This document shows positions 1 through 8,990 of a stretch of DNA of 51,210 nucleotides, one piece after another. Within the stretch, counting starts at the first letter, position 1; each line of letters begins with the position of its first letter. Location: assembly GCA_018267545.1 (NCBI GenBank), contig JAFDYG010000224.1, positions 1 to 51,210 on the forward strand, read 5' to 3'. Below the pieces are notes generated by a model that saw only the letters and a program-made list of their open reading frames with translations, was not told where the DNA came from and searched no databases. This DNA is from Bacteroidota bacterium. GTDB lineage: Bacteria; Bacteroidota; Bacteroidia; Chitinophagales; Chitinophagaceae. A program made the translations under genes and the position numbers.

Positions 1-1
1 C

Positions 2-778
2 CACTGTTGGAGAGGAGGGATGAGAAGCGGCGCCATGGCCTGGGCCCTGGACCTATACGGCTTCCAGGTTTATGTGATAGAAGGAGGATACAAACGCTAT
101 CGTCGCTGGGTGCTCGACCAGTTCGAAAAGACCTGGTTACTATCGGTGATAGGTGGAATGACCGGCAGCGGTAAGACGAACCTCCTGCATCACCTCCGCT
201 CCCTCAACGAACAGGTTATCGACCTCGAACACCTTGCCCAGCACCAGGGCTCATCCTATGGCTCACTCGGCCGTCTCGTACAACCTACCCAGGAACAATT
301 TGAAAACGACCTCGCCGCCCAGCTGCACAAAGCCAACCCGCAACAAAGGATCTGGATAGAAGACGAAAGCCTGAACATAGGAAAAAGAATGGTCCCCCGC
401 AGCTTCTGGAAAACCATGCAAAGCTCGACGCTCTTCGACTTACAAGTCCCTCTCGAAGCCCGCATAGCCTCCCTCACAAAAGAATACGGTTCGCTAAACC
501 CCGACTTCCTCGTCGAATGTACCGAACGCATCCGCAAAAGACTCGGCCCCGAACAATGTAAAAACGCCATAACAGCCATCCGCGAAAACCGAATGGAAGA
601 CTTCATCCGCCAGGTGCTCGTATATTATGACAAGACTTATCGAACCGCTCTTCAATCCCGCAGTCCCAACCTCACAATACCCGTACCCGCCCCGGACACC
701 AACGCCATAACCAACACCGAACTCGTTCTAAAAGCCTCCATCACATCAGAAAACCAAATCACATGCTCGACACGCTAG
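2..778 (+). CDS. mnmH: tRNA 2-selenouridine synthase, 5' end cut by the window edge
   Basis: MnmH (SelU) replaces sulfur by selenium at the wobble uridine of tRNA Lys, Glu and Gln, using selenophosphate. The first readable codons (from base 2) give H-C-W-R-G-G followed by MRSGAMAW, the end of the rhodanese domain. The Cys at bases 5-7 sits where the catalytic rhodanese cysteine lies, so the ATG at base 20 is internal and the real start is off the window. A P-loop ([10 protein letters not shown]) follows about 35 residues later and begins the C-terminal nucleotide-binding domain typical of this family. 258 residues are present; full proteins are around 350-370. The stop overlaps the start of selD by 16 nt, so the two are almost surely co-transcribed, and selD supplies the selenium donor. 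Confidence 0.93.
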   Translation, partial: HCWRGGMRSGAMAWALDLYGFQVYVIEGGYKRYRRWVLDQFEKTWLLSVIGGMTGSGKTNLLHHLRSLNEQVIDLEHLAQHQGSSYGSLGRLVQPTQEQFENDLAAQLHKANPQQRIWIEDESLNIGKRMVPRSFWKTMQSSTLFDLQVPLEARIASLTKEYGSLNPDFLVECTERIRKRLGPEQCKNAITAIRENRMEDFIRQVLVYYDKTYRTALQSRSPNLTIPVPAPDTNAITNTELVLKASITSENQITCSTR

Positions 779-1845
779 ACATAAAGCTTACCCAATATTC
801 ACACGGAGCAGGCTGCGGCTGTAAGATCAGCCCCGCTATCCTCGATAAGATCTTACACAGCTCCACCACAGCCATACCCGATCCCCGCCTCCTCGTCGGC
901 AACGATAAACGCGACGACGCCGCCGTCCTCGACCTCGGCAACGACACCGCTCTCATCTCGACCACAGACTTCTTCATGCCGATCGTAGACGACGCCTTCG
1001 ACTTCGGCCGTATCGCTTCCGCCAATGCCATCAGCGACGTATACGCGATGGGAGGAAAGCCCGTCCTTGCAATCGCCATCCTCGGCTGGCCCATCGACAA
1101 GCTGCCTCCCGAAGTCGCCCAGCGCGTCCTCGAAGGCTCCCGCGCCATCTGCGCCGAAGCCGGCATCACCCTGGCAGGCGGACATAGCATCGACTGCCCC
1201 GAGCCAGTCTTCGGCCTCGCCGTCAACGGCCTCGTCGCCCTGTCCCACGTCAAACAAAACTCCACCGCCACCCCAGGCTGTAAACTATACCTGACTAAAC
1301 CCCTTGGCGTAGGCATCCTGTCCACCGCCCAAAAACGTGGCCTGCTCCAACCCGCCGACGCCGCCATCGCCCTCGAAAGCATGACCCGCCTCAACAAGCT
1401 AGGCGCCGCCTTCGGCGAGCTAAAAAGCGTAACCGCCATGACCGATGTCACCGGCTTCGGCCTCCTCGGCCACCTCTCCGAAATGTGTGAAGGCAGCAAC
1501 CTTTCCGCCGTCCTAGACTTCGACAAAGTCCCCACCATCCCTTCGATAACCCACTATCTCGAACAAGGCTGCATCCCCGGCGGAACCATCCGAAACTGGA
1601 AAAGCTACGGCCACAAAATTGCCGCCCTCACCCACACCACCACACAGCACCACCCTCTCACCGATCTCCAACGCCACATCCTCGCCGACCCCCAAACCAG
1701 CGGAGGCCTTCTCGTCGCCGTCGAAGCCGAACACACCCCAGCATTCGAAACCCTTCTTAAACAAAGCGGATTACCCCCCGCCTGCTGCCAGCCCATCGGC
1801 CGGCTGGAAGAACGGAGAGATAATCCGCTAATCACTATAAGTTAG
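763..1845 (+). CDS. selD: Selenide, water dikinase (selenophosphate synthase)
   Basis: SelD makes selenophosphate from selenide and ATP. The 360-residue protein has the family's length and signature order: the glycine-rich N-terminal loop with Cys18, Cys20 and Lys21 (matching E. coli Cys17, Cys19 and Lys20), DDAAV for metal binding, [39 protein letters not shown], and DPQTSGGLL near the C-terminus. The active-site position is a normal cysteine codon, not a UGA selenocysteine. It starts inside the end of mnmH with a 16-nt overlap, so translation is likely coupled. No selA or selB lies in the window, so selenium here is directed to tRNA modification as far as can be seen. The gene ends 11 nt from the convergent permease gene. 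Confidence 0.96.
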   Translation: MLDTLDIKLTQYSHGAGCGCKISPAILDKILHSSTTAIPDPRLLVGNDKRDDAAVLDLGNDTALISTTDFFMPIVDDAFDFGRIASANAISDVYAMGGKPVLAIAILGWPIDKLPPEVAQRVLEGSRAICAEAGITLAGGHSIDCPEPVFGLAVNGLVALSHVKQNSTATPGCKLYLTKPLGVGILSTAQKRGLLQPADAAIALESMTRLNKLGAAFGELKSVTAMTDVTGFGLLGHLSEMCEGSNLSAVLDFDKVPTIPSITHYLEQGCIPGGTIRNWKSYGHKIAALTHTTTQHHPLTDLQRHILADPQTSGGLLVAVEAEHTPAFETLLKQSGLPPACCQPIGRLEERRDNPLITIS

Positions 1846-1856
1846 TCGCACGCAAA

Positions 1857-4244
1857 TCACTCATTCCTCAAACTCTCCACCGGATTCGCCACCGCAGCCC
1901 TGATCGCATGCCACCCCACCGTCACCAGCGCGATCAAGCACCCCACAACACCCGCCGCAGCCAGCATCCACCATTCCACCTCTATCCGATACGCAAAATC
2001 CCGCAGCCACCTATCCATGATAAAATATGAAATAGGCCCCGCAATCAGCATCGACACCCCCACCAGTATCACAAAATTCTTCGACAACATCGCCGCAATC
2101 CTTCCCGCACTCGCCCCCAGCACCTTCCGAATCCCGATCTCCTTCACCCGCTGCTGCGTAAACAACGCAATCAGCCCAAACAGCCCCATCGCCGCAATAA
2201 AAACCGTCAGAACCGCCACATAGCTCGTAGTCTTCAAAATCCCATCCAGCAACGTATACTGCCTGCTGATTCGATTGCTAACAAACTCATAGCTAAACGA
2301 CCTCCTCGACGGCATATCTTTAAAAGCCGCCTCCAGCTGCGATACAACCTCCTTAGTATGCTTCGGGTCCACCCGAACACTCAGATTCGAAAAACCCAGC
2401 TGCTGCTTCTCCGCATAATGATGCATCAACGGCTCGATATTTCTCGTCAGGTCCTGATAATGAAAATCCTCCATCACCCCGACCACCGTATATACCGCCC
2501 CCCCTTCACCCTTGGCTCGCAGCTGACGCCCGACCACCGGCCCCTTCCATCCCAGCATCTTTACCGCCTGCCGGTTGATGATAATCTCCCGCTGCCTCGA
2601 CGGATCCGAAGAATTGACAAAGTCCCGCCCTTCTATAATCGGAACCTTATAGGTCGACAATAACCCCGCATCTACATACGCATGACGGAAATACTGCTCC
2701 CTGCCCGACCCCGCATCTACATACCCATTATAATTGCTCGAATAAGCAGTAGGATAATCCTCGCTCGTCGAAACCCCATGTACATAAGGATTATTGCGAA
2801 GATCGTTCAGCAGCACGTCGAACCTCGCCGCCGCGGTCTTCGGATTACGATAGGCCAGGTCCATCCTCGCTACCAGCACATTCTCCTTCTCGAAACCAAG
2901 AGCAGCCCCCTTCATATACCCAAGCTGATTGCTCAATACGATAGTGACACCGATGAAGGTGATGGCCAGGACGAATTGAAGCGTGATAAAAACATTGCGC
3001 GTATACTGCTTGCTATGGCTCCGGCTCAGCTTCCCCTTGACCACATCCGTCAGCTTCAGCGTATTCAAATACCAGGCAGGATAGCTGCCCACGATGACCA
3101 CAATAATCAAACCTAAAAAAACAAACGCCAGCGCCAGCGGATAATCATGCCGCATATTTACCGCAATGCTCCCAAACCGGTCCCCGATCATAGTATTGAC
3201 AGCCGGCAGCAACAGCGATCGGAACAGCACATACGCCATTACGATCGACCCCACAATCAAAATTGCATTCTCTACACAAAACTGCATGATAATATGCCAT
3301 TTGCTGCCCCCCATCATCTTCTTCACGGCCACTTCTTTATTCCGGGAGAACAACGTAGCGGCATTCAGATTGACCAGGTTCGCAATCACGACTAATAGAA
3401 TGAAGACGATCATCCCGACAATCCCCTTGATCATCACCTGGACAAGGCTCCCCGACTCATTCTGGACATATTGGCTATAGGGAGTCACATGCATCGTCAT
3501 ACCCCTGCTCTCTTTGTTATAATGCGTCTTTACGACCTGGTTCATCTGCGCATTCAAAAGAGCAGTATCGGCACCCGGCTTCAGAAGCAGATAATTCTCG
3601 GCAAATCCATTATACCAATCGGCCGACCCGGCAAAATCCTTATTGTCTCTCAAAATAGCCACCGGCAGCAGCACCTGCGGCCGGAAAGTGGTATTGGTAG
3701 GCGTATGCTCCAACACACCCCGCACGGTCAACAACAACGTATCATCCATCACCACCGTCTTCCCAAGCGCATCCCCCTTCCCAAAAAACTTCTCCGCCAC
3801 CTCATGGCTCAGCACGATGCTGTTTTTCTCCTGGAAAGCCGTAGCCGCATTCCCCGCTTCCAGCGGATAAGAAAACACCTTGAAAAACCCGCTATCCACA
3901 AACATCGTAGACTCCTGGAATTCCTTATCACCCGCCTTCAGCCAGGGATAATACCAGCTTTGGATATGCGTACCCGCCTCGACCTGCGGCGAGCCCTTCA
4001 GCACCTCATAAAGAAAAGGAAAAGTAGTCTGCATCGACTCGCCGCCATCCTTCCCCCTCGACTTCACATAATACATCCGCGACTTGTTCGCAAATTGCCC
4101 GTTCGTTGTCAGAAACTGGTAAAGCATGACGGCCAGCGTCATGATCGAAGCAAGGCCCAGCGTGAGCCCAATCAGATTGATTACAGAAAAGCTCCGGTGC
4201 CGCAAGAGGTTGCGCAGCCCGGTCCGAAAGTAGATTTTAAGCAT
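1857..4244 (-). CDS. FtsX-like ABC transporter permease (MacB type), orphan
   Basis: A 795-residue inner-membrane protein of the large Bacteroidota permease family. The N-terminus (MLKIYFRTGLRNLLRHRSFS, then a hydrophobic segment) is the usual start, followed by a periplasmic MacB-type core region. A first FtsX domain holds three membrane segments around residues 280-400, a second periplasmic part follows, and a C-terminal FtsX domain carries the typical VKEIGIRKVLGAS stretch before the last helices. No ATPase partner is encoded nearby, which is common for these 800-residue permeases. It is downstream of the TPR lipoprotein gene, with a 154-nt gap that carries a hairpin, so separate transcription is possible. 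The substrate cannot be inferred. The family call is firm; a role in export or stress response is only family knowledge. Confidence 0.9.
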   Translation of the reverse strand: MLKIYFRTGLRNLLRHRSFSVINLIGLTLGLASIMTLAVMLYQFLTTNGQFANKSRMYYVKSRGKDGGESMQTTFPFLYEVLKGSPQVEAGTHIQSWYYPWLKAGDKEFQESTMFVDSGFFKVFSYPLEAGNAATAFQEKNSIVLSHEVAEKFFGKGDALGKTVVMDDTLLLTVRGVLEHTPTNTTFRPQVLLPVAILRDNKDFAGSADWYNGFAENYLLLKPGADTALLNAQMNQVVKTHYNKESRGMTMHVTPYSQYVQNESGSLVQVMIKGIVGMIVFILLVVIANLVNLNAATLFSRNKEVAVKKMMGGSKWHIIMQFCVENAILIVGSIVMAYVLFRSLLLPAVNTMIGDRFGSIAVNMRHDYPLALAFVFLGLIIVVIVGSYPAWYLNTLKLTDVVKGKLSRSHSKQYTRNVFITLQFVLAITFIGVTIVLSNQLGYMKGAALGFEKENVLVARMDLAYRNPKTAAARFDVLLNDLRNNPYVHGVSTSEDYPTAYSSNYNGYVDAGSGREQYFRHAYVDAGLLSTYKVPIIEGRDFVNSSDPSRQREIIINRQAVKMLGWKGPVVGRQLRAKGEGGAVYTVVGVMEDFHYQDLTRNIEPLMHHYAEKQQLGFSNLSVRVDPKHTKEVVSQLEAAFKDMPSRRSFSYEFVSNRISRQYTLLDGILKTTSYVAVLTVFIAAMGLFGLIALFTQQRVKEIGIRKVLGASAGRIAAMLSKNFVILVGVSMLIAGPISYFIMDRWLRDFAYRIEVEWWMLAAAGVVGCLIALVTVGWHAIRAAVANPVESLRNE

Positions 4245-4371
4245 GTGCGGTAGGTTAGGTCACAAACCTCCATCCAGCCCCATGCCAAACTCCCAATCCT
4301 ATACAAATCAAAAACTTACATCCAAAAGACCAAAATCATCTGTCCGCTTTTACAACCCCACTGTCCGTTTC

Positions 4372-4397
4372 GAAAGCCCTCTTAACCGAGGGCTTTC
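4372..4397 (-). terminator. Hairpin just after the TPR lipoprotein gene
   Basis: A perfect 10-bp inverted repeat (GAAAGCCCTC, 6-nt loop, GAGGGCTTTC) begins 1 nt after the TGA of the minus-strand TPR gene. The position fits a transcription terminator, but the minus strand has only TTTC inside the stem and no longer U-run after it, so it may instead be an mRNA 3'-end stabiliser. Confidence 0.5.
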
Positions 4398-4398
4398 A

Positions 4399-6087
4399 TC
4401 ATTTCCTCTTCCCCAAAAACTCCCTCGCCGAATTCAACTCCACCCTGCCAGATCCAGCAGCAGCAACCGCAACCAGCTGCCTATAATACAAACCCGCATT
4501 CGCCGTATCCCCCAGCAGCTCCGAAACCTTGCCCGCACCGTACAAACTATTGAACCGATTCGGACTCTTCTTCAACACCGCCTGATACTCCACAAAAGCC
4601 TCCTTCTCCCGGTGCACCGCGACCAATAGATCCGCGTACAGCTCCCTCGTCGGCAACACCTCCCCCGGCGTAACCGGATGCTTCGAAGTACTATCCTCCA
4701 AATCCGCCGCCCTCCTCATAAACGACAGAGCCTCCCCATCCACCCCCTTCGCATGCGCTATCCACGCCCGCCCCGCCGTCATCTGTATCTCCACCTGCCT
4801 CGCCTTATACGCATCATTCAATTTCATCAAGCTCGAATGCAACGTATCCATCCTCGCCAGCTCCTTCTCCGCTGCACCCACCTCTTTATTATGAACATCC
4901 CCCAGCAGCCTCCCAAAATGAACGATAGCCTCCTGCCACGGAAACTTCGCCCACGGAAACGAAGCCGGCTGAAGCGCCAGCCCACAAGCACCCGCCCAAT
5001 CCTTATTTTCAAGCACAAAACGACAAGGAGAAGCAGCAAACGTATAAGCCTCTTTAAAATTGACCGGAAATACATCCTGGATCGTCCCCAGATATTTCAG
5101 CTGCTCCCCCGCCGCCGCATTATCCCCCTTCTGCAGATACCCATACACAAGATAATCCAGCCCATGCAGCTCCTCATCCCAGTGCCCCTTTATACCCACC
5201 GACTGGGCGTAACATTTAGCAGCTTCAACCGACTGTAAATTCGACTGAATACACTCATCCCAAAGACCCAACCGGGTAAAAATATGTGAAGGCATATGCA
5301 GCGCATGCGCGGACGAAGGCGCCACCTTCGCATACCTCCGCGCCGCCGCCAGCCCAAGACCGGCAATCCCCGGATAATCGTAGGTATGAATGATATAGTG
5401 AATGATCCCCGGATGATTCGGGGCAGAACTATAAAGACTATCCAATATCCCGCCTGCCTTCTTCTGTTTTGCATACGTCTTATCCGTAGGCTCCGCGGCC
5501 GCATCCAGGGACAAAGCATAAAATATAGCCCCCTCCTTATCCTCAGGATACTTCCCATGCAATTCCTCCATCGCCTTCTCGAATCGCAGACTTCGCGTAT
5601 GCGGGTCCGTCTTGCTCCAATCCTTATAATAAGCCGCCACCGCACCCACAAACGCCGCCTCCCGCGGAGACCCCGGCTTTAAAGAACCAGCTATAGCAAC
5701 CGCCCTCGACCCCTTCTTCAAATCATTCTCCGTCGGCGGCTCCCACAAAGGATGAAAATTGCACATCGCCACCCCCCAATAAGCCATCTCTGTCCCCGGA
5801 GATTCGTCGATGATCTTTGCAAAAACCTTCTCCGCCTCGTCATACTCGAATGAATGCAACAGCTCCACCGCAGTATTGAAATCGGCCTTGACCTGCTTGC
5901 TCCCTGCAATATCGAAGTCGACAATCCCAAATTCCTTGTCCGGCGGCCCACAAAGCACCACCTGCCCCGTCTTCAATTTCAACGAATCGATCGCTTCCTT
6001 CGACGGAGCAGGAACCGCAGAGTCCCCGCCACACGAAACCAGCAGCATCACCGGAATCCCCAAAAACAGGTATTTAATCATCATCAT
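4399..6087 (-). CDS. TPR-repeat lipoprotein
   Basis: A secreted, lipid-anchored tetratricopeptide protein of about 562 residues. I place the start at the first of three consecutive ATG codons (6087), because this gives a clean signal peptide ending in a lipobox (LLVSC) followed by GGDS. The in-frame extension upstream is charged and unlikely. Mature residues contain a conserved block (FNTAVELLHSFEYDEAEKVF, then AYWGVAMCNFHPLW) known from a widespread family of uncharacterised TPR proteins, and further helical repeats run to the end, including a VEYQAVLKKSPNR repeat near the C-terminus. It lies 87 nt downstream of the LytTR regulator gene on the same strand, so it may be read through from that pair. 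TATATTTA ends 3 nt before the ATG, one base off a TAnnTTTG box. Function unknown. Confidence 0.85.
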   Translation of the reverse strand: MMMIKYLFLGIPVMLLVSCGGDSAVPAPSKEAIDSLKLKTGQVVLCGPPDKEFGIVDFDIAGSKQVKADFNTAVELLHSFEYDEAEKVFAKIIDESPGTEMAYWGVAMCNFHPLWEPPTENDLKKGSRAVAIAGSLKPGSPREAAFVGAVAAYYKDWSKTDPHTRSLRFEKAMEELHGKYPEDKEGAIFYALSLDAAAEPTDKTYAKQKKAGGILDSLYSSAPNHPGIIHYIIHTYDYPGIAGLGLAAARRYAKVAPSSAHALHMPSHIFTRLGLWDECIQSNLQSVEAAKCYAQSVGIKGHWDEELHGLDYLVYGYLQKGDNAAAGEQLKYLGTIQDVFPVNFKEAYTFAASPCRFVLENKDWAGACGLALQPASFPWAKFPWQEAIVHFGRLLGDVHNKEVGAAEKELARMDTLHSSLMKLNDAYKARQVEIQMTAGRAWIAHAKGVDGEALSFMRRAADLEDSTSKHPVTPGEVLPTRELYADLLVAVHREKEAFVEYQAVLKKSPNRFNSLYGAGKVSELLGDTANAGLYYRQLVAVAAAGSGRVELNSAREFLGKRK

Positions 6088-6174
6088 TCTTAAATATAGT
6101 AATTTGCCCGTAACATTTCTATCCCGGACTTCGTATAGCAACAGGAAAACCCAGGCAAAGGCAAATAAAAGCCA

Positions 6175-6888
6175 CTAATCAATCCCCAGCCTCGCCCGCA
6201 ATAAATCCCGATAAGTGCTGCTCACCGGTATCTTCTCATTATTTATAGTCACCTGGTACGCCTCGATCATAGAAATATGTTGAATCGCCACCACATACGA
6301 TTTATGAATCCTGATAAACTCCGCCTCCGGCACCAGTCCAAAAACATCACTCATATTTTCCCGGATAAGAATATTCCTGTCTTTGAGATGAGCAGTGATA
6401 TAATTACCATCCTTTTCCAGGTAAAGAATATCCCCCACCTTCACCTGATAGGTCTGCGGACCGCTCTTGATAAAAATCGTCGCATCCTGCCCAGCCCTTG
6501 ATAGCTCCGCCCCGCTCCGTACGCCAGCCCTCCCCGGCAAGGCCGCCATCGCCTTATTCACCGCAGCAAGAAACCGTTCAAAGGAAATAGGCTTCAACAA
6601 ATAATCGATCGCATTTACCGTATAGCTCTCCACGGCGTAATGGCTATAAGCAGTCGTAAAGACGATCATCGGCCTGGGCGACAAGGCCTGTACCATCTGC
6701 ATCCCGCTGAGCTCCTGCATATTGATATCCAGGAAAATCAAATCGACCTTCTCCCTGCCCAAGTACTCGATAGCCTTGACCGGCTCCCGAAACACGGCCT
6801 TCAGCTCCAAATGATCGCTCTTCGAGCAATACCGCTCGATTACTTCGAGCGCCATGGGTTCATCATCTACGGCTATACAAGTCATCAA
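6175..6888 (-). CDS. LytTR-family response regulator
   Basis: A 237-residue transcription regulator. The N-terminal receiver domain has the acidic pair D8-D9, the phospho-acceptor Asp54 (LIFLDINM), Thr in the VFTTAYS segment and Lys in LLKPIS. The C-terminal half is a LytTR DNA-binding domain (DGNYITAHLKDR, then FIRIHKSYVVA). It overlaps the end of the histidine kinase gene by 4 nt (ATGA), so the two form a translationally coupled pair of the LytS/LytR (YehU/YehT) type common in Bacteroidota. The likely targets are not shown by sequence; the TPR lipoprotein downstream and the GLPGLI/outer-membrane-barrel pair on the other side of the kinase are the nearest candidates. Confidence 0.93.
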   Translation of the reverse strand: MMTCIAVDDEPMALEVIERYCSKSDHLELKAVFREPVKAIEYLGREKVDLIFLDINMQELSGMQMVQALSPRPMIVFTTAYSHYAVESYTVNAIDYLLKPISFERFLAAVNKAMAALPGRAGVRSGAELSRAGQDATIFIKSGPQTYQVKVGDILYLEKDGNYITAHLKDRNILIRENMSDVFGLVPEAEFIRIHKSYVVAIQHISMIEAYQVTINNEKIPVSSTYRDLLRARLGID

Positions 6889-8024
6889 GCAAGTTCTATT
6901 TGAAGGTTTACGATATACTTCCCATCCCCCGGTCCCGCCATTAGCTCGTGCCTTCCCGGATAGATCAGCTCAAGCCGGCGCTTTACATTTTCAAGGCCAA
7001 TTCCGCCTTTATCCTCCTCCAGCCTTTTAACCGGGCCGTGGTCGGTATTCTCACAGCTAAAGATAAGTTTTTTCCCCTCGACGGAAATCCCAAGAGCAAT
7101 GACCGAGTGACGCCCGATCGCCACTCCATGCTTGAACGCATTCTCCAGGAAAGGCACGAACAGCATCGGCGCGACGAACACTCCCGACGCTACCGCCGAC
7201 ACAGGATGATCGAAACGAACCGCAACCTCCATCTCTGCATATCGAAGCTTGTTCAGCGCAACACAATCCTTCAGATAAGCAATCTCCCGTTGTAGAGAAA
7301 CGGTATCCGTATTGCTTTCATAAATCATATAACGCATCATATCCGATAGTTTGGAGATGCTATCGGCCAGCTCCTCATTCCCCTTCCGCTGGGCCATCGA
7401 GAACAGATTGTTCAACGTATTGAAAAAGAAATGCGGGTTTACCTGCGATCGCAAAAACCGGTTCTCGGTATCCAGCTGATGCGCCTCCGCCTGACTGCGC
7501 CGCAAGTCGTTCCTTATCCATTCCTTGATAAAGAAAAAGGCCACGGCAATCCCCAGCATCGAAAGGAAGATAGCCGCCATCACCCCCTGCAGCTCTATCC
7601 AATCATTCGCTGAATAAGGTGTCGGTGGCGGAGGTAAACCTGCCATAGCCCTGCTGCGCACCTGTTCCGCCGACGGAGCTACCCCAGGCGGAATCAGCAG
7701 ACGCACCGCACAATAATTCAGCACAAACAGCAACGATGTCCATCCAGTTACAGCCGCTATCCCCAGTCTCCTGCTTTTCATCTGTATTACCCTTGGAAGC
7801 AGCAAAAAAGTATTTCCATAAAACAGCAGCAGCAACACTCCGAGAACTACATGAGGATAAGGAAACAGCTGGTGTCCATTCAGGCTCATCGTGGGGCCAT
7901 TCCCATACCTGGTCACCATTTGAAAATTCGAAGCGGTCAGCGCCTTCAACGCAAAATATACCCCCGTCCAGCACAAGACGTGGATAATGACTTCGACAAG
8001 GGACCTGACCTTATTACGACGCAT
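6885..8024 (-). CDS. LytS/YehU-type sensor histidine kinase
   Basis: A membrane histidine kinase of 379 residues that would phosphorylate the adjacent LytTR regulator. Four hydrophobic segments lie in the first 200 residues. Then come the His_kinase region with the QVNPHFFFNTLNNL motif, whose His is the phospho-acceptor, and a C-terminal ATPase part with FVPFLENAFKHG as N-box and GGIGLENVKRRL as G-box. I start at ATG 8024 (MRRNKVRSL): a longer in-frame reading to 8099 would place the promoter element TATATTTG inside the gene, and its extra residues look unlike a membrane-protein N-terminus. TATATTTG ends 4 nt before this ATG, which points to a leaderless mRNA. It is transcribed divergently from the GLPGLI gene. 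Confidence 0.92.
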   Translation of the reverse strand: MRRNKVRSLVEVIIHVLCWTGVYFALKALTASNFQMVTRYGNGPTMSLNGHQLFPYPHVVLGVLLLLFYGNTFLLLPRVIQMKSRRLGIAAVTGWTSLLFVLNYCAVRLLIPPGVAPSAEQVRSRAMAGLPPPPTPYSANDWIELQGVMAAIFLSMLGIAVAFFFIKEWIRNDLRRSQAEAHQLDTENRFLRSQVNPHFFFNTLNNLFSMAQRKGNEELADSISKLSDMMRYMIYESNTDTVSLQREIAYLKDCVALNKLRYAEMEVAVRFDHPVSAVASGVFVAPMLFVPFLENAFKHGVAIGRHSVIALGISVEGKKLIFSCENTDHGPVKRLEEDKGGIGLENVKRRLELIYPGRHELMAGPGDGKYIVNLQIELA

Positions 8025-8028
8025 GGGA

Positions 8029-8036
8029 CAAATATA
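8029..8036 (-). promoter_or_regulatory. Bacteroidota -7 element of the LytS-type kinase gene
   Basis: Minus-strand TATATTTG matches TAnnTTTG exactly and ends 4 nt before ATG 8024. I do not find a TTG at the right -33 distance. The spacing would put the transcription start at or next to the A of the ATG. Confidence 0.55.
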
Positions 8037-8195
8037 ATAGATAACCCTTCGCCCCCGGCCAGACTGGGTCAAACAAGCGATTTTTGAGATCCCCCGCATC
8101 CCGCCGCCCTAAATAACAAATCCCACCGTTTCACATCAACCCTTTTTCCGGCCCCCAATCATTGCCTAGACTTGCCGGAAATAACAATTACAAAT

Positions 8196-8990
8196 ATGAA
8201 AAAGATTCTCCTCCTTGCCCTCGCTATAGCAGCGATAACGCACGCCTCCGCACAAGCACCCGACGAAGCCGTGCTGACAATCCACTACAAGTTTGCACAC
8301 ATCCGGGACACGAACAACAGGGACCATCCCTACACCGAAAACATGGTCCTGCTGGTCGGAAAACGATCCGGCGTCTACAAAAGCGCCGAGAACCGTGTGC
8401 AGGAACAGACCTCCACCAACCCCGACGGCACAACCCGAACGGACGTGCACCATTTCGGCACGGTCGCCGAATACTATCAATATCCCAATGAAAAGCGATT
8501 GTTAAGAAAAGACAAGATCCTATTCTCTGACTTTCTCATCACCGATGCCCTGCCCACAATCGACTGGCGTATCTCTAACGACACCGCTACCCTCGGCGGC
8601 CTGCACTGCCAGAAAGCAACCACACACTTCAAAGGCCGGGACTATATCGCCTGGTTCTGCCCCGAGCTGCCCCTGCATATCGGCCCCTGGAAACTGAACG
8701 GCCTGCCCGGTGTCATCGTCGAGGCGCATGATACAAAAAACGAAGTTCGTTTTACCTTCGACGGCATCGACAAGACAGCATCAGAACCCATCCTCCCCCC
8801 GGATAAAGGCGTCAAGACTACCGACAAGGAATATACCCGGCTCCAGGAAACCGCCCACAAAGACCCACAGGCCTTTCTAGACGGCATGACAAGCCACGAC
8901 GGCGGCCCCGCTAGAAAGATGAAGATCGACGTAAAACCCGGCCCCGGCCCCGTAATGAATAACCCGATCGAACTCCCCGAAACCAAATGA
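8196..8990 (+). CDS. GLPGLI family protein, exported
   Basis: A 264-residue secreted protein of the Bacteroidota GLPGLI (Porph_ging) family. The start at ATG 8196 gives a short signal peptide (MKKILLLALAIAAITHASAQ). An upstream TTG reading would add eight polar residues before it. The family hallmark is present as GPWKLNGLPGVIVEA, about 170 residues in, preceded by AWFCPELPLHI, a typical family stretch. The C-terminus is rich in Pro and charged residues. The function of the family is unknown; its genes usually sit next to outer-membrane barrels, as here, where the stop overlaps the next start by 4 nt (ATGA). The gene diverges from the LytS-type kinase gene. Confidence 0.88.
   Translation: MKKILLLALAIAAITHASAQAPDEAVLTIHYKFAHIRDTNNRDHPYTENMVLLVGKRSGVYKSAENRVQEQTSTNPDGTTRTDVHHFGTVAEYYQYPNEKRLLRKDKILFSDFLITDALPTIDWRISNDTATLGGLHCQKATTHFKGRDYIAWFCPELPLHIGPWKLNGLPGVIVEAHDTKNEVRFTFDGIDKTASEPILPPDKGVKTTDKEYTRLQETAHKDPQAFLDGMTSHDGGPARKMKIDVKPGPGPVMNNPIELPETK

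Noticed and set aside
763-830. Possible UGA-coded selenocysteine in SelD
   Set aside because: The active-site position reads TGC/TGT-type cysteine codons; no in-frame UGA.
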